Assembly (NCBI RefSeq): GCF_004769525.1
Contig: NZ_RQFT01000017.1
Coordinates: 62,001-126,000, forward strand
Origin: Leptospira bouyouniensis
GTDB taxonomy: Bacteria; Spirochaetota; Leptospiria; Leptospirales; Leptospiraceae
DNA: 64,000 nucleotides
Direction: 5' to 3'
A model generated the notes under the pieces. That model was not told the DNA's origin, made no database searches, and saw only the letters and a program-made list of their open reading frames with translations. Each line of letters begins with the position of its first letter. The first letter of the stretch is position 1. This document shows positions 10,401 through 19,091 of this stretch, one piece after another. The position numbers and the translations under genes were made by a program.

Positions 10401-10503
10401 TCTGGAAAGAGGGAAATTGGATTCAAAAGGAAGTCATAGAGAGTTACTTTCTAAAGGTGGAATTTACCAATTACTTCATTCCAAACAAGAAGCAATCCGA
10501 TAA
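7438..10503 (+). CDS. ABC exporter with tandem cyclic-nucleotide-binding-type and C39-like domains (second copy)
   Basis: A second 1021-residue exporter with the same domain order as the one at 3274, but strongly diverged. It starts at TTG 7438, supported by AAGGA at 7426-7430. A first, weak cyclic-nucleotide-type domain is followed by a second with GSILGEMGVLEKKVRNAT. The C39-like domain reads QSGDVCRKMI where active peptidases have DCGxAC, so Ser replaces the nucleophile. A hydrophobic membrane domain follows. The ATPase domain has Walker A GRSGSGKST near residue 814, a variant FSGGQ signature near 919, LLDEPTASLD and AHRLD. Two such exporters around one HlyD suggest a heterodimer or two substrate-specific pumps. 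Confidence 0.88.
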   Translation: MKHKLKDISDLIKEDGFLSQLSSADLKKLITQFESRSLVSGDKIGASDNEPTPILLLETGRIQIKLKINQNELLIKTLKEETLYGISEYTSESLDKQLYYIEENSRVLTLSTSSFSKFIQSDRTRKRIWDEYKENVQLRDELRIHPYFRKLSNSEIQELSKLLIKRKINSGQILIKEGSKSSSLYFIKSGKFKVTKSTWQKDYFSYVEAGSILGEMGVLEKKVRNATVTAVEDSFVYELSSKSAEQFFKKSESLLITIRSIMSERKLNLGEKSQDDDYELTNVYEEDKFHFLPKLKFSAPIRNQISFPFLFQEGKSQSGDVCRKMIFKYWGYIFAEYDSDPNFPDFDPDILPHHWKQCFGEEKGNCYFVNWREHETELNSIPTISYLENSKYVILKEIKKKYVTILDPEVGQVVFNREEWEKKSSNIVIYFVPKIQPKTTWDWKSRFFAGISEYFLPAIQYLKAGILASFVLKGLEVFIPLVNLYLIDAVLLQESREFFLPVIISVVLLSVSQSFLGYFRSNVIFFTSNRVNQTIAIRFLVKLISLPISFFERNRKGEILNRWEEIESIILFFSDQGAMKIFDLIFSSLVFVIFLFLSPILLIIILLFIVPEILVLRLLSPKIIEETKKESLKRSETLSYFIESINGFETIKNLGATYSHRWDFEKRLTSQLNSEGKKLFYSNLLSTNTDFFKQITVVVTLLVGSILILNDQMTLGTLYAIIGLIAYIRNPLISLYEDYLKFQKANVAWNRLRSFESLDSEISDKDNLFKVDLPEVKGNIEFKNINFAYDSQKPESGIRNLSLKIQAGKKVAFVGRSGSGKSTIIKLLLGLYNPQQGDILVDDISLNEIWLPSLRTKIGVCFQENPFIAGSVRENISITKPEATLSEVVEAAKLACIHDDIVKLPLGYDTEFSDRSFMFSGGQKQRISLARLFLQRPNMLLLDEPTASLDKETELRILSHINFVFANATIVTVAHRLDTIRHYDQIFVLERGKLDSKGSHRELLSKGGIYQLLHSKQEAIR

Positions 10504-10511
10504 TTCTAATA

Positions 10512-11870
10512 GTGATTTTATTTCGAAACATTCTTTGTTTTTTACTATTGCTAATTATGTCAGATTCTCTACTTCCTTCCGAAGTGGTGAGTTTCTATGA
10601 CCTGCCTAAGTTAGTTGGTGAAAAGTCATATGAATTGAAATTAAAAGAAATGGAAATCCAACGGAAAAAAGTGGATGTGGATTCCAGAAATTTTCGTTAT
10701 TTACCTTCTGTGAATTTAGAACATTCCCCATTTTTTGAAACACTTCGAGGTGATGGATATAATCGTAAAGGATGGAGTACATCCTTAAATTTAAATTGGA
10801 ATTTTATGGACCAAGGAAATACGGTTTTAACAAACATGATCCTTGAGTTAGAATATGAACGTTTGTTACTTGAATACCGTGCTTTGTACCAAAAAGAACT
10901 TTTTGATCAAGCTTTCCAATATGCAGAAACACTTAAACTGTTGGCTTTTTATGATTATGATTTTTCAAACGAATCAGATGCAGACAAACAATTCCAAACT
11001 GTTCAAAAATTGTATAAACAAGGAATTGAATCATACTTAGTCACACAAAACTCAAAAGTAGATTTTTTCTTCTATAAATACAATGCAATCAAATCCAGAC
11101 TTGATCAACAAAAAAGCCAATCTATTTTTAGAAGAAAATTTTTATTAAAGGATGTAACACTCAAACAAATCCCTGAAAGGGAATATAAAGTTTTACCTTT
11201 TGAAGAAACATTAGCAGAGTATGAAAAAAATCTTTCTGAAGTAAATTTTGATTTAATTTTAACGGTTAATCAAATCAAAATATTGGAAATACAAAAGCAG
11301 GTTAGATTTAATGAACTTTGGGTACCTGATTTTTTTGTAAATGTATACAATCAAAACTCTAGAGAATCCTATTCTGGATTGAGCGGGACTTGGACCAATC
11401 CAATGCAGGTATATGATTATAGTCGAAATGATTATAGCATTTATGCCAGATCTTCTGATACTGATTTCAATGTTGGTGGAAATTTTGGATTTCGATTTCC
11501 GCTGTTTAATCGTTGGCTTGATAAAAATGAATTTGATAAATCCAAAATTGAAGTTAAACTTGCGAAGTCACAATCGCAATTTTTACGTGAGAATACTGGA
11601 TTGTATTTATATGAATTGATTCAACAACACAACAACCTTGTTGAATTGTATGATATATCCCGTGAAAGTAAAAGAATCGCAGAAGAAAATTTTCAAATTA
11701 TGGAAAAAGCATATAAAACGGGATCAGCGTCTATTATTGAATTACAAACTGTTGATCGACGATTGCGAGATGTGATGAGAAACGAAATCCAAAATCGATA
11801 TGATTTAATCCAATTGAGACTTCAAATTGGTCTACTGTTAGGTGACACAATGAAGTTCTTAAATAACTAG
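10512..11870 (+). CDS. TolC-like outer-membrane efflux protein
   Basis: A 452-residue protein with a signal peptide (ILCFLLLLIMSDSLLPSE). Two long helical coiled-coil stretches alternate with beta-rich segments, the usual plan of TolC/OEP proteins. The first half (residues 25-215) and second half (225-450) look like the internal duplication of that family. I chose GTG 10512 because it lies 8 bp after the previous stop and precedes the hydrophobic core; an ATG at residue 16 would cut the signal peptide. It is the last gene of the secretion operon and would supply the outer-membrane channel. Its 3' end overlaps the convergent lipoprotein gene by 4 bp. Confidence 0.85.
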   Translation: MILFRNILCFLLLLIMSDSLLPSEVVSFYDLPKLVGEKSYELKLKEMEIQRKKVDVDSRNFRYLPSVNLEHSPFFETLRGDGYNRKGWSTSLNLNWNFMDQGNTVLTNMILELEYERLLLEYRALYQKELFDQAFQYAETLKLLAFYDYDFSNESDADKQFQTVQKLYKQGIESYLVTQNSKVDFFFYKYNAIKSRLDQQKSQSIFRRKFLLKDVTLKQIPEREYKVLPFEETLAEYEKNLSEVNFDLILTVNQIKILEIQKQVRFNELWVPDFFVNVYNQNSRESYSGLSGTWTNPMQVYDYSRNDYSIYARSSDTDFNVGGNFGFRFPLFNRWLDKNEFDKSKIEVKLAKSQSQFLRENTGLYLYELIQQHNNLVELYDISRESKRIAEENFQIMEKAYKTGSASIIELQTVDRRLRDVMRNEIQNRYDLIQLRLQIGLLLGDTMKFLNN

Positions 11871-12229
11871 AGACCTAACGGCGGTCTTTCAGTATATATT
11901 TCTTTTTTAGAATTCATATCACACTTTTCGGCTTTCCATTTGTTTAAAATATCATCCGATTTGGTTTTATTTTTGTAATGGATGTAAGGAGTCGTTAAGA
12001 TTGGAGCTAGAAAAACAAAAGAAAAAGCAGAATTGAGAAGTGATAATGTTACAATCAAACCGATCGTTAACACGTTTTCATCAAAGATTTCTGTGACTTG
12101 ACGTTTTGTTTGAAAATAATATGCCATACATTCTTCAGTGCGATTTGCAGGTTGGAAAGGTATACTGACACAACCAATTTGCGAAAACAATAATAGTATT
12201 ACAGTGAATCTTCTAAGTTCTTTAAACAT
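11867..12229 (-). CDS. Small lipoprotein of unknown function
   Basis: A 120-residue protein with a lipobox (LLLFSQIGC, lipidation at about C20). It has one or two further hydrophobic segments at about 53-80 (VLTIGLIVTLSLLNSAFSFVFLAPIL) and a lysine-rich C-terminus. No family was recognised. Its 5' end overlaps the upstream lipoprotein gene by 31 bp, so the two are probably co-transcribed. The 3' end overlaps the TolC-like gene on the opposite strand. Confidence 0.6.
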   Translation of the reverse strand: MFKELRRFTVILLLFSQIGCVSIPFQPANRTEECMAYYFQTKRQVTEIFDENVLTIGLIVTLSLLNSAFSFVFLAPILTTPYIHYKNKTKSDDILNKWKAEKCDMNSKKEIYTERPPLGL

Positions 12230-12774
12230 ACATTCACCGCTTCTAAATTTGTTTCTTCAATCATCCTATGAAAGTTTCTCACTTTAAAAAATCCATAAAG
12301 GAATTCGTCCGTGTTTCCTTTTTTTATTATAACATCTTCTTTTTTAAGATCTTTATTAAGAAAAAGTTTATACTTGATTTCAACTGTATATTCTCCAATT
12401 CGATATTGAATGGGCCAGATGGCTATAAATGGGTAAACAGCAGGCCATGTATACCACCAATTATACCGATCAGAATACGAGGTTTTCATTTCAACATCGA
12501 TAGTGTAGTATTCTTTTGTTACCTCCGGATCTAATTCTAAATGAACATTCGAAAAAATTCCAGAAGACTGTAAATGTCCTTTCCATGCCATACGCCACGC
12601 ATCAGTATAAACGCCTCGATCTGCTGATAGGATTTCAAATCGACCAATCACAACTGGTAAATTTGTTTTGGCTCGCGATAAATTCCCATTTTTTGTAGGG
12701 GGAGGGACTTGGCGAAGGTCCGTTGAACAATGCATTAATAGAAAAATTGTAATTAGAACAAAAAAAGATTTCAT
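12199..12774 (-). CDS. Lipoprotein of unknown function
   Basis: A 191-residue protein starting at ATG 12774, with a short signal peptide ending in LLMHC (lipidation at about C16). The mature part contains an aromatic stretch (RYNWWYTWPAVYPFIAIWPIQYR) that may form a membrane-associated hairpin. The fold resembles small Leptospira lipoproteins with a beta-rich N-terminal half, but I do not recognise the family. It is translationally coupled to the smaller lipoprotein downstream. Confidence 0.62.
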   Translation of the reverse strand: MKSFFVLITIFLLMHCSTDLRQVPPPTKNGNLSRAKTNLPVVIGRFEILSADRGVYTDAWRMAWKGHLQSSGIFSNVHLELDPEVTKEYYTIDVEMKTSYSDRYNWWYTWPAVYPFIAIWPIQYRIGEYTVEIKYKLFLNKDLKKEDVIIKKGNTDEFLYGFFKVRNFHRMIEETNLEAVNVCLKNLEDSL

Positions 12775-12810
12775 TTTCGGAATTTAAGCATAATGAAATT
12801 TGAATCTGAA

Positions 12811-14109
12811 TCAATCAATTTTCTGTCTTTTGAAGATGAAGATGTGATTTTCAATGGAACTTTGCAAAATGTATCCGATTGGATGATCGATTGGATTGAA
12901 ATCATTTTTCCATTGGTAAAAAATATAATAATGAGCCGAACTGCTATTATTGGGTAAATGAAGCTGAATCTCTTTTCGATTGGAGAGGTATTGTGGGACG
13001 TTTGAAACAATGGTTTCATTCGGTAATAAATTTCTTAAAATTTGATAATCATTTACTGATACTTCTCTATTTAAATACTCTTTTCGATAGGAATAAGATT
13101 TTGAGATTGGACCATAAAAAATAAAAAGAATCATGGAGACGAGAATCGATACTCCAAATATATATTTTTTTCGATTCCAATTCAAGTTTTCTAAACTTTT
13201 TACATAACTCAAAAAAACAATTGGTATTGTTATGAAACTATGATGCGTGAATGGAGTTTTGTTCACTTCATATTGGGAAAAAATTGAATACAATAAATAC
13301 GGAACTAAACAGATCATCAATGGACTTCGGAAGGATAAAAACAAAAACGGGAGGTTTAAATAGAGAATGAGAAAAGGAAACAAATGAATTTTATTTAAAG
13401 CGGAAAGAGGATCGCTGTATCTTTCCAAGTGTGCAGGTGTATTGGTTTGGAATTGATTATGAAAATAAACTAAAAGTCCAATGGAAACAATGAAATAAAG
13501 ACTAGAAACGATAGCGATGAAAATACTTTCTTTTGGATACTCTTTTCGTTGTAAAAATGAAAAAACAATCCAAACAAAACATGTTTCCTCTTTCGTTAAT
13601 AAACTTAGGATAAAAAACAATATCCACAGTTTGGATTTTTTTTCCCAAAAAAGATAAAACAAAAAGAAAAGAGGAATCCATAAAACCTCTGGATGGAAAT
13701 CAAAAATTTGAATCCAATAAATTGGTAAAAATAATGCATACAAAGTGGAGTAAACCCACTGAAATGATTTCTGATTCCCAAAAAATGGAAACAATAGAAT
13801 CGGAAAACTGATTACAAATGCCTGAAAGATGAGTAAACTTTCAACAAATGGAAAAAAATAATAGATGGTACTGATTGGATAAATATACCAATTGATATGG
13901 TCGGCAAAATAATGATGTAGAGTTCCATCTAATCCAAGTGATGTGATTGCCTTACAATCTTGTACAATCCAAAAAAATAAATTTTCAAAAAGTCCAATAT
14001 CAACACCTGCTCCCATATGTTGGTATCGATAGACTGCTCTTTCTGATAAAAAGTAAAATGCTAAAACCCATAAGATAAAGGATGGAAGATACTTCCATAT
14101 ACGATTCAT
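12811..14109 (-). CDS. DUF2079 multi-pass membrane protein
   Basis: A hydrophobic protein of about 432 residues with roughly ten membrane spans. The N-terminal part reads YRYQHMGAGVDIGLFENLFFW, then DGTLHHYFADHINWYIYPIS and QAFVISFPILL. This matches the DUF2079 pattern of a GxDxGxF motif followed by dH...P in a GT-C-like fold. The frame is open up to 14148, but I prefer ATG 14109 because it lies 1 bp after the stop of the upstream oxidoreductase gene. The longer version would overlap that gene by 38 bp. The enzymatic role of DUF2079 is not established. Confidence 0.78.
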   Translation of the reverse strand: MNRIWKYLPSFILWVLAFYFLSERAVYRYQHMGAGVDIGLFENLFFWIVQDCKAITSLGLDGTLHHYFADHINWYIYPISTIYYFFPFVESLLIFQAFVISFPILLFPFFGNQKSFQWVYSTLYALFLPIYWIQIFDFHPEVLWIPLFFLFYLFWEKKSKLWILFFILSLLTKEETCFVWIVFSFLQRKEYPKESIFIAIVSSLYFIVSIGLLVYFHNQFQTNTPAHLERYSDPLSALNKIHLFPFLILYLNLPFLFLSFRSPLMICLVPYLLYSIFSQYEVNKTPFTHHSFITIPIVFLSYVKSLENLNWNRKKYIFGVSILVSMILFIFYGPISKSYSYRKEYLNREVSVNDYQILRNLLPNETIVSNVPQYLSNRKEIQLHLPNNSSSAHYYIFYQWKNDFNPIDHPIGYILQSSIENHIFIFKRQKID

Positions 14110-14110
14110 A

Positions 14111-15673
14111 TTACTTTGTGAATTTTCCCGTAAGTGCTGCTTCTGCACACTTCATTCCATCGATGGCTGCAGAAACTATCCCTCCTGCATAACCTGCGCC
14201 TTCACCACATGGAAACAATCCTTTGATGGCGATATGTTCTAATGTATCTGGATTCCTTGGAATTTGAACTGGTGAAGATGTCCTAGTTTCTGGAGCATGT
14301 ATGATTGCTTCATTTGTAAAATAACCTTTCATTGAAGAGTCAAATTCTTTGAATCCTTTTTGTAAGGATTCTACAATCAATGGAGGAAGAACTTCTGATA
14401 ATGAAACAGATACAAGTCCTGGTGTATAGGAAGTTTTTGGAAGGTCGGTCGAGACTATATTTTTTGTAAAGTCCACCATTCGTTGAGCAGGTGCTTTTTG
14501 AGTACCACCATTTACCAAAAACGCTTTTTGTTCGATTGAAGATTGGAATTTTAAGGCAGAGAATACTTTAAAAGACTCAAATGATTTAAAATCATCTAAT
14601 CTGAGTTCAACGACGATACCTGAATTTGCAGTCGGCCTAGATCGTTCCGCACTTGACCATCCGTTTGTTACAACTTCTCCTGGTTTTGTGGCACAAGGTG
14701 CAATGACTCCACCTGGACACATACAAAAACTATAAACCCCACGTCCATTGATTTGTTTTACAAGTGAATATTCGGAAGCAGGTAAGAGTGGGTTTTTAGT
14801 ATCACAATGGTATTGAATGGAATCAATTAAACTTTGAGGGTGTTCAACTCGAACACCAATAGCAAGTGGTTTTGTATGGATTTCAATTCCTTTTTCATGA
14901 AGTAAATGAAACATCTCTCTACCAGAATGGCCAGTGGCAATGATAACATTTTTTCCCATCCATTTCTGACCATCAGCTGATTTTACACCTATGATTGATT
15001 TGCCATTTAGAAAAAAATCGGTGACCTTTGTGTGAAAATGTATTTCGCCACCTGCTGATAAGATGCATTCACGAATATTTTGAATGATACGAGGAAGTTT
15101 GTTTGTTCCAATATGTGGATGAGCGTCAACTAAGATTTGCTTGGTGGCACCAAAAGAGACTAAATACTCCAATACCTTTTTGATATTTCCTCTCTTTTTA
15201 GACCGAGTATATAGTTTTCCGTCAGAGTAAGTTCCTGCCCCACCTTCTCCAAAACAGTAATTGGAATCTTCATTGACAATATGGTGGACATTGATGCCTC
15301 GTAGATCAGCCACTCGGTCTTTTACATTTTTTCCTCGTTCCAAAATAATAGGTTTTTTTCCTAGTTCTAGCGTGCGTAATGCGGCAAACAAACCTGCCGG
15401 CCCTGCTCCAATGATGATGATCGGTTCTTCAGAACTTACATTTGGAAAATTTGGAATTAAAAATTGATTTGGTATAAATTCTTCATTGATATAAACATCC
15501 AAACGTAATTGGAAAACAATGTGTTTTTGCCTTGCATCAATCGAACGAGATGTACATTCGATATGTTTGATTTCATTTTTTGGAATTTTGTTTTGTTTGG
15601 AAACAAATTGTAAAAGACTGTCTGAATTCGAGGCAATCTCAGGTGTAACTCTGACATTTAATTCTAGTTTCAA
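14111..15673 (-). CDS. FAD-dependent dehydrogenase, COG2509 type
   Basis: A 520-residue flavoprotein. An N-terminal domain of about 85 residues precedes the dinucleotide-binding motif GAGPAGLFAALRTLELG, then LERGKNVKDR. CFGEGGAGTYSDGKLYTR near residue 145 and the closing CGEGAGYAGGIVSAAIDGMK are typical of COG2509. A VIATGHSGRE segment marks the second Rossmann strand. These proteins are annotated as NAD(P)/FAD-dependent oxidoreductases of unknown substrate. The stop codon sits 1 bp from the start of the DUF2079 gene. Confidence 0.88.
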   Translation of the reverse strand: MKLELNVRVTPEIASNSDSLLQFVSKQNKIPKNEIKHIECTSRSIDARQKHIVFQLRLDVYINEEFIPNQFLIPNFPNVSSEEPIIIIGAGPAGLFAALRTLELGKKPIILERGKNVKDRVADLRGINVHHIVNEDSNYCFGEGGAGTYSDGKLYTRSKKRGNIKKVLEYLVSFGATKQILVDAHPHIGTNKLPRIIQNIRECILSAGGEIHFHTKVTDFFLNGKSIIGVKSADGQKWMGKNVIIATGHSGREMFHLLHEKGIEIHTKPLAIGVRVEHPQSLIDSIQYHCDTKNPLLPASEYSLVKQINGRGVYSFCMCPGGVIAPCATKPGEVVTNGWSSAERSRPTANSGIVVELRLDDFKSFESFKVFSALKFQSSIEQKAFLVNGGTQKAPAQRMVDFTKNIVSTDLPKTSYTPGLVSVSLSEVLPPLIVESLQKGFKEFDSSMKGYFTNEAIIHAPETRTSSPVQIPRNPDTLEHIAIKGLFPCGEGAGYAGGIVSAAIDGMKCAEAALTGKFTK

Positions 15674-15743
15674 TGTATTTTACTAAACTCGATTTATTGA
15701 TTGGTATTCGAAATTAAAATTTTCAATTGAGTGATTTTGAGAC

Positions 15744-16355
15744 TTACGAATTCTGATCTAAGGATTGTTTCATTAAATTGGCAATCGCTTTTTCATTCTC
15801 TCCAGACATTCTTTCTAGATTCTGAATCACTAGTTTCCTTCTTTCTATGGAATGATTCTGGCTAAGTTTAGCTTTCCCTTCGCAATGAGTGATTTGGATT
15901 CGAAATGGAACAATGCCATTTTGTAATCCGTTCAAATAGTTTGGATCTACATCACTCAATTGGTAACTTGAAGATTCGGTTTCAAATGTTTTTACCAATA
16001 ATTCCAAACTATTTTGAATTTCTATGGGATCTTCCATGTATGTTAATATCCCTTTGATATGAACGGCAGTATAATTCCATGTCGGTACTGAACGATTCGT
16101 TTCATACCAAGATGGAGAAATATAACAATGTGGCCCAGAAAAGATACAAAGGACTTCTTTGTTTTTGGAATTTTTTTGGGAGTTTGGTTTTGCAAAATGT
16201 CCAATGAGAAATTTTTGATCTTTGGAGACTAACAAAGGTAAATGTGTACCTGATAAAGTTCCATCCATTTCAGAAACTAAAATTGCAAATGGATTTTCTT
16301 TGACAAATTGGAAAATGGAATCGTTTTCCATTAGAAATTGTTCTGGAATATACAC
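15744..16355 (-). CDS. PaiB-family FMN-binding protein
   Basis: A 203-residue protein beginning MYIPEQF, with the split-barrel flavin-binding features of PaiB: ILVSEMDGTLSGTHLPLLV, GHFAKPN, FSGPHCYISPSWY and VPTWNYTAVHIKG. PaiB in Bacillus is a regulator of sporulation and protease genes; most homologues are probably FMN-dependent enzymes or flavin-binding sensors. It is the last of a same-strand group with GNAT, membrane and DinB proteins. Nothing in the sequence shows a DNA-binding domain. Confidence 0.86.
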   Translation of the reverse strand: MYIPEQFLMENDSIFQFVKENPFAILVSEMDGTLSGTHLPLLVSKDQKFLIGHFAKPNSQKNSKNKEVLCIFSGPHCYISPSWYETNRSVPTWNYTAVHIKGILTYMEDPIEIQNSLELLVKTFETESSSYQLSDVDPNYLNGLQNGIVPFRIQITHCEGKAKLSQNHSIERRKLVIQNLERMSGENEKAIANLMKQSLDQNS

Positions 16356-16381
16356 TGAAAGTTCCCTTCGATTAATTTAGT

Positions 16382-16831
16382 TTAAATTGATTTCCAAAAA
16401 TATGTTAAAAATTCTGTTTCTTGCACAAATCCTTCTTTTTCATACAAAGAACGTGCCTCGTGATTGCGCATGGATGTTGAAAGTTCTAATCCTTTTCCAC
16501 CAAATGTTTTGGTAAAAGATTTTGCCTCATTGATCAAAAGTTTGGCGATTCCTTGTTTGCGATTCTCTGATCTAACATATAAATCATTGAGGATAAAAGA
16601 GCGTTGCATCGAAATTGAGGAAAATACAGGATACAATTGAGTAAACCCAACAAAATTAACTGAGTTTGTATCCTCAGCGAGAAAAATGATAGACTGACCA
16701 TGTTCCATTCGATCTAACAAATAACGAGAAGCAGCTGATGTATTCGATTGTTGACCATAGAACTGACGGTATAAATCGAAGAGTTCTGTTAGTTTTGTAA
16801 TGTCTTTATAGTTCGCTTGTCTGATTTTCAT
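16382..16831 (-). CDS. GNAT family N-acetyltransferase
   Basis: A 149-residue single-domain GNAT protein. The acetyl-CoA pyrophosphate loop is RSENRKQGIAKLLI near residues 88-101, preceded by the beta-4 strand FILNDLYV and followed by ARSLYEKEGFVQE. The substrate is unknown. Its first codons overlap the upstream membrane-protein gene by 26 bp, which suggests translational coupling. Confidence 0.85.
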   Translation of the reverse strand: MKIRQANYKDITKLTELFDLYRQFYGQQSNTSAASRYLLDRMEHGQSIIFLAEDTNSVNFVGFTQLYPVFSSISMQRSFILNDLYVRSENRKQGIAKLLINEAKSFTKTFGGKGLELSTSMRNHEARSLYEKEGFVQETEFLTYFWKSI

Positions 16832-17228
16832 ATTTTGGTACCAACGTGAAACTAACCACTGATAGAAATGCAGTGATAGGTGTAGCCAGTAAAGTTTCTA
16901 AATTGGTAACGGCAACTAAATTCCCAATCGTATTGATAAAAAATATAAATGCAATGAATCCAAAAACAATACGAATCCAGGTTGGGACAAAACCATTTTT
17001 TAAATAAACTAAATACAAATAACTAGTAAAAACAAAAAAGACATTAGCGATTAAGGAAATACTTTCCATCACATACATTTCTTCTAAAGACTGCAACCTA
17101 CCTCCCCACAGGTATTGATAGGGTATAATTTGGAATAATGCCAATACATGGAAGATTGAAGTTAAGGAGAAAACAATGAATAAAATTTTACTTGTGATAG
17201 TTCGTATTTTTTTTGAAGGGTTCCACAT
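16806..17228 (-). CDS. Four-span membrane protein of unknown function
   Basis: A 140-residue protein with four predicted membrane segments, at about 13-37, 53-75, 83-103 and 112-131. No catalytic motif or recognised family was seen. It lies 1 bp downstream of the DinB gene and overlaps the GNAT gene, so all three are probably one transcript. The overall plan resembles small integral proteins of the DoxX or DUF4149 kind, but I cannot assign it. Confidence 0.6.
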   Translation of the reverse strand: MWNPSKKIRTITSKILFIVFSLTSIFHVLALFQIIPYQYLWGGRLQSLEEMYVMESISLIANVFFVFTSYLYLVYLKNGFVPTWIRIVFGFIAFIFFINTIGNLVAVTNLETLLATPITAFLSVVSFTLVPKYENQTSEL

Positions 17229-17229
17229 A

Positions 17230-17745
17230 TTATTTTCCTAGTGATTGTAAGTAATAAACATAATCGATTTCAGGAGAAGGTCCTCCTAACTGAGTGATGG
17301 CAGCTGTGATTTGGCCTCGATGGTGGGTTCTATGATTCATATTGTGGTGTATCACATCACAATATAATAGTTCTGCTTCAAATCCACGCATAGTTTTGTA
17401 ACGGAATATATCCTGCCATCGTGTAGAATCAAAATTCTCAAGCCAATCATTCCAATTTGCTACACTCTGCAGTAATTGTTTTTGTAATCCTTCTTTGTTG
17501 GCTTCTAATTCTTCTGCCAATGAACTTGGGATATAATTTTCTCCAGTGAGTCGAGTGTACCAAACTTTTTCCACAACTAACAAATGATTAAGAGTCCCGT
17601 GAATGGATTTGAAGAATAGTCCTATATCTTTTTTATAATCATCTTTGGATAAAGAATCGATTGATTTGAATAAAAGATTTGTGGCCCAAAGATGATACTC
17701 ATTATTCCTTAAGAAAAAATCTTTCATACGGAAAGATTTTTCCAC
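17230..17745 (-). CDS. DinB-family protein
   Basis: A 171-residue four-helix-bundle protein of the DinB/YfiT superfamily. The metal-ligand histidines expected for the family are visible: H49/H53 in SIHGTLNHLL, and H134 with HHRGQ near residues 141-145. Family members are thiol transferases or of unknown function and are often damage-induced. It heads the group that continues with the membrane protein, GNAT and PaiB genes. Confidence 0.86.
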   Translation of the reverse strand: MEKSFRMKDFFLRNNEYHLWATNLLFKSIDSLSKDDYKKDIGLFFKSIHGTLNHLLVVEKVWYTRLTGENYIPSSLAEELEANKEGLQKQLLQSVANWNDWLENFDSTRWQDIFRYKTMRGFEAELLYCDVIHHNMNHRTHHRGQITAAITQLGGPSPEIDYVYYLQSLGK

Positions 17746-17813
17746 GAGTTCTAAGGAGACAATGAGAAATTAATACTAAAATTGATTTCCTTTGAATGAT
17801 TTGGCCAACGACT

Positions 17814-18986
17814 TCATAGATATATCACAAAACTAATAACTACTGTAGCGATGACCACTAACCAAGAAGGCAGTTTCCAAAATTCCAAAAGTAAAAAACC
17901 AACGATTACTAGGGCAAAGTCTTTTGGTGAGAATACTGCACTAGTCCAAACTGGAGTGTACAATGCAGCGAGTAATATTCCCACAACAGATGCATTGATT
18001 CCAAGCATCGCCTTACGAATCACTTGATTTGTTCTCAATTGTTCCCAGAATGGTAAAACTCCAACCACAAGTAAAAAGGAAGGTAAAAACGCAGCCACCA
18101 AACATAATATAGCTCCCAACAAACCATTAGGTGCAACACTTGAAACTGCTCCTAAAAAACTACTAAAAGCAAACAATGGACCAGGGATTGCGTTCGAAAA
18201 TCCATACCCTGCCATAAACAAATCGTTTTTGACCCAACCTGTTGGAACTACCTCCGCTTGTAATAACGGTAAAACAACATGTCCACCACCAAACACCAAT
18301 GCACCTGCACGATAAAAACTATCGAAGTATTGAATTTCAGTGGAATTGAATACTTGGCGCAATACTGGAAGTAAGAGTAATAATAATAAAAAGAAACTTA
18401 TGAACAAAAACCCGATTAATTTATTTCCTTTGTGAATTGGTTCATGTGGTAGTTCTTCATTTGGTTTGAGAAAATAAATTCCGAAAATTCCTGATACAAG
18501 CAAAACTAAAATTTGTATAAGTGCAGAATTAATAAATAATAAGAGAAAACTCGTTAAGATTGTGATTGTAATTCTTTCTTTGTCAGGGCAAAGTTTTTTT
18601 CCCATACCAAGAATGGCTTGAGTAACCACTGCAACAGCAACAACTTTTAGTCCATGTAACCAGTGTTTATGGTTAGAAATATCAAGATGCGAGAGCCCAA
18701 GTCCAAATAAAATTAAAATTAGTGCAGAGGGTAATGTAAAACCTATCCATGAGACAATGGCTCCGAAGATGCCAGCTCTTGATAATCCGATCGCCATCCC
18801 TACCTGACTGCTGGCAGGACCAGGTAAAAATTGGCAAAGGGCTACTAAATCCGCATAAGCATGGGCACTGATCCATTTTTTTTTGGTAACATACTCATCG
18901 TGGAAATAACTTAAGTGTGCGATTGGACCACCAAACGAAGTACAGCCGAGTTTAAGGGCTGTACTAAATACTTGGATTAGTTTCAT
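17814..18986 (-). CDS. chrA: Chromate transporter ChrA
   Basis: A 390-residue two-domain CHR protein. The N-terminal half carries FSTALKLGCTSFGGPIAHL and LCQFLPGPASSQ. The C-terminal half carries the paralogous FGGGHVVLPLLQ and GFSNAIPGPLFAFSSFLGA. Family members export chromate at the cost of membrane potential and confer chromate resistance; homologues may move other oxyanions. ATG 18986 is preceded by GGAGAG. The PadR gene lies 105 bp upstream on the same strand, and the gap carries a sequence resembling the padR promoter region, so PadR control is likely. Confidence 0.92.
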   Translation of the reverse strand: MKLIQVFSTALKLGCTSFGGPIAHLSYFHDEYVTKKKWISAHAYADLVALCQFLPGPASSQVGMAIGLSRAGIFGAIVSWIGFTLPSALILILFGLGLSHLDISNHKHWLHGLKVVAVAVVTQAILGMGKKLCPDKERITITILTSFLLLFINSALIQILVLLVSGIFGIYFLKPNEELPHEPIHKGNKLIGFLFISFFLLLLLLLPVLRQVFNSTEIQYFDSFYRAGALVFGGGHVVLPLLQAEVVPTGWVKNDLFMAGYGFSNAIPGPLFAFSSFLGAVSSVAPNGLLGAILCLVAAFLPSFLLVVGVLPFWEQLRTNQVIRKAMLGINASVVGILLAALYTPVWTSAVFSPKDFALVIVGFLLLEFWKLPSWLVVIATVVISFVIYL

Positions 18987-19058
18987 ATTTCTCTCCTATA
19001 TTTAGGTAGTATAAGATATATAAAAAAGGTTCCAATTCCGACGATACATCGGCTCCAG

Positions 19059-19080
19059 ATCAAAAAACGATCATTGTCAG
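19059..19080 (-). promoter_or_regulatory. Candidate second PadR operator, upstream of chrA
   Basis: The plus strand reads ATCAAAAAACGAT, one base, then ATTGTCA. The padR promoter region reads ATCAAAATACGAT, then 10 bp containing a second AATACG, then ATTGTCA. The same two end blocks thus occur in both places, with one internal repeat unit missing here. The site lies between the padR stop and the chrA start, where a regulator could act on chrA. That it binds PadR is inference. Confidence 0.4.
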
Positions 19081-19091
19081 TTAACATAAAT

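Noticed and set aside
3274..10503. Recent tandem duplication as the origin of the two equal-length exporters
   Set aside because: Both have 1021 residues, but sequences differ strongly along their whole length, so identical length is coincidental or reflects an old duplication.
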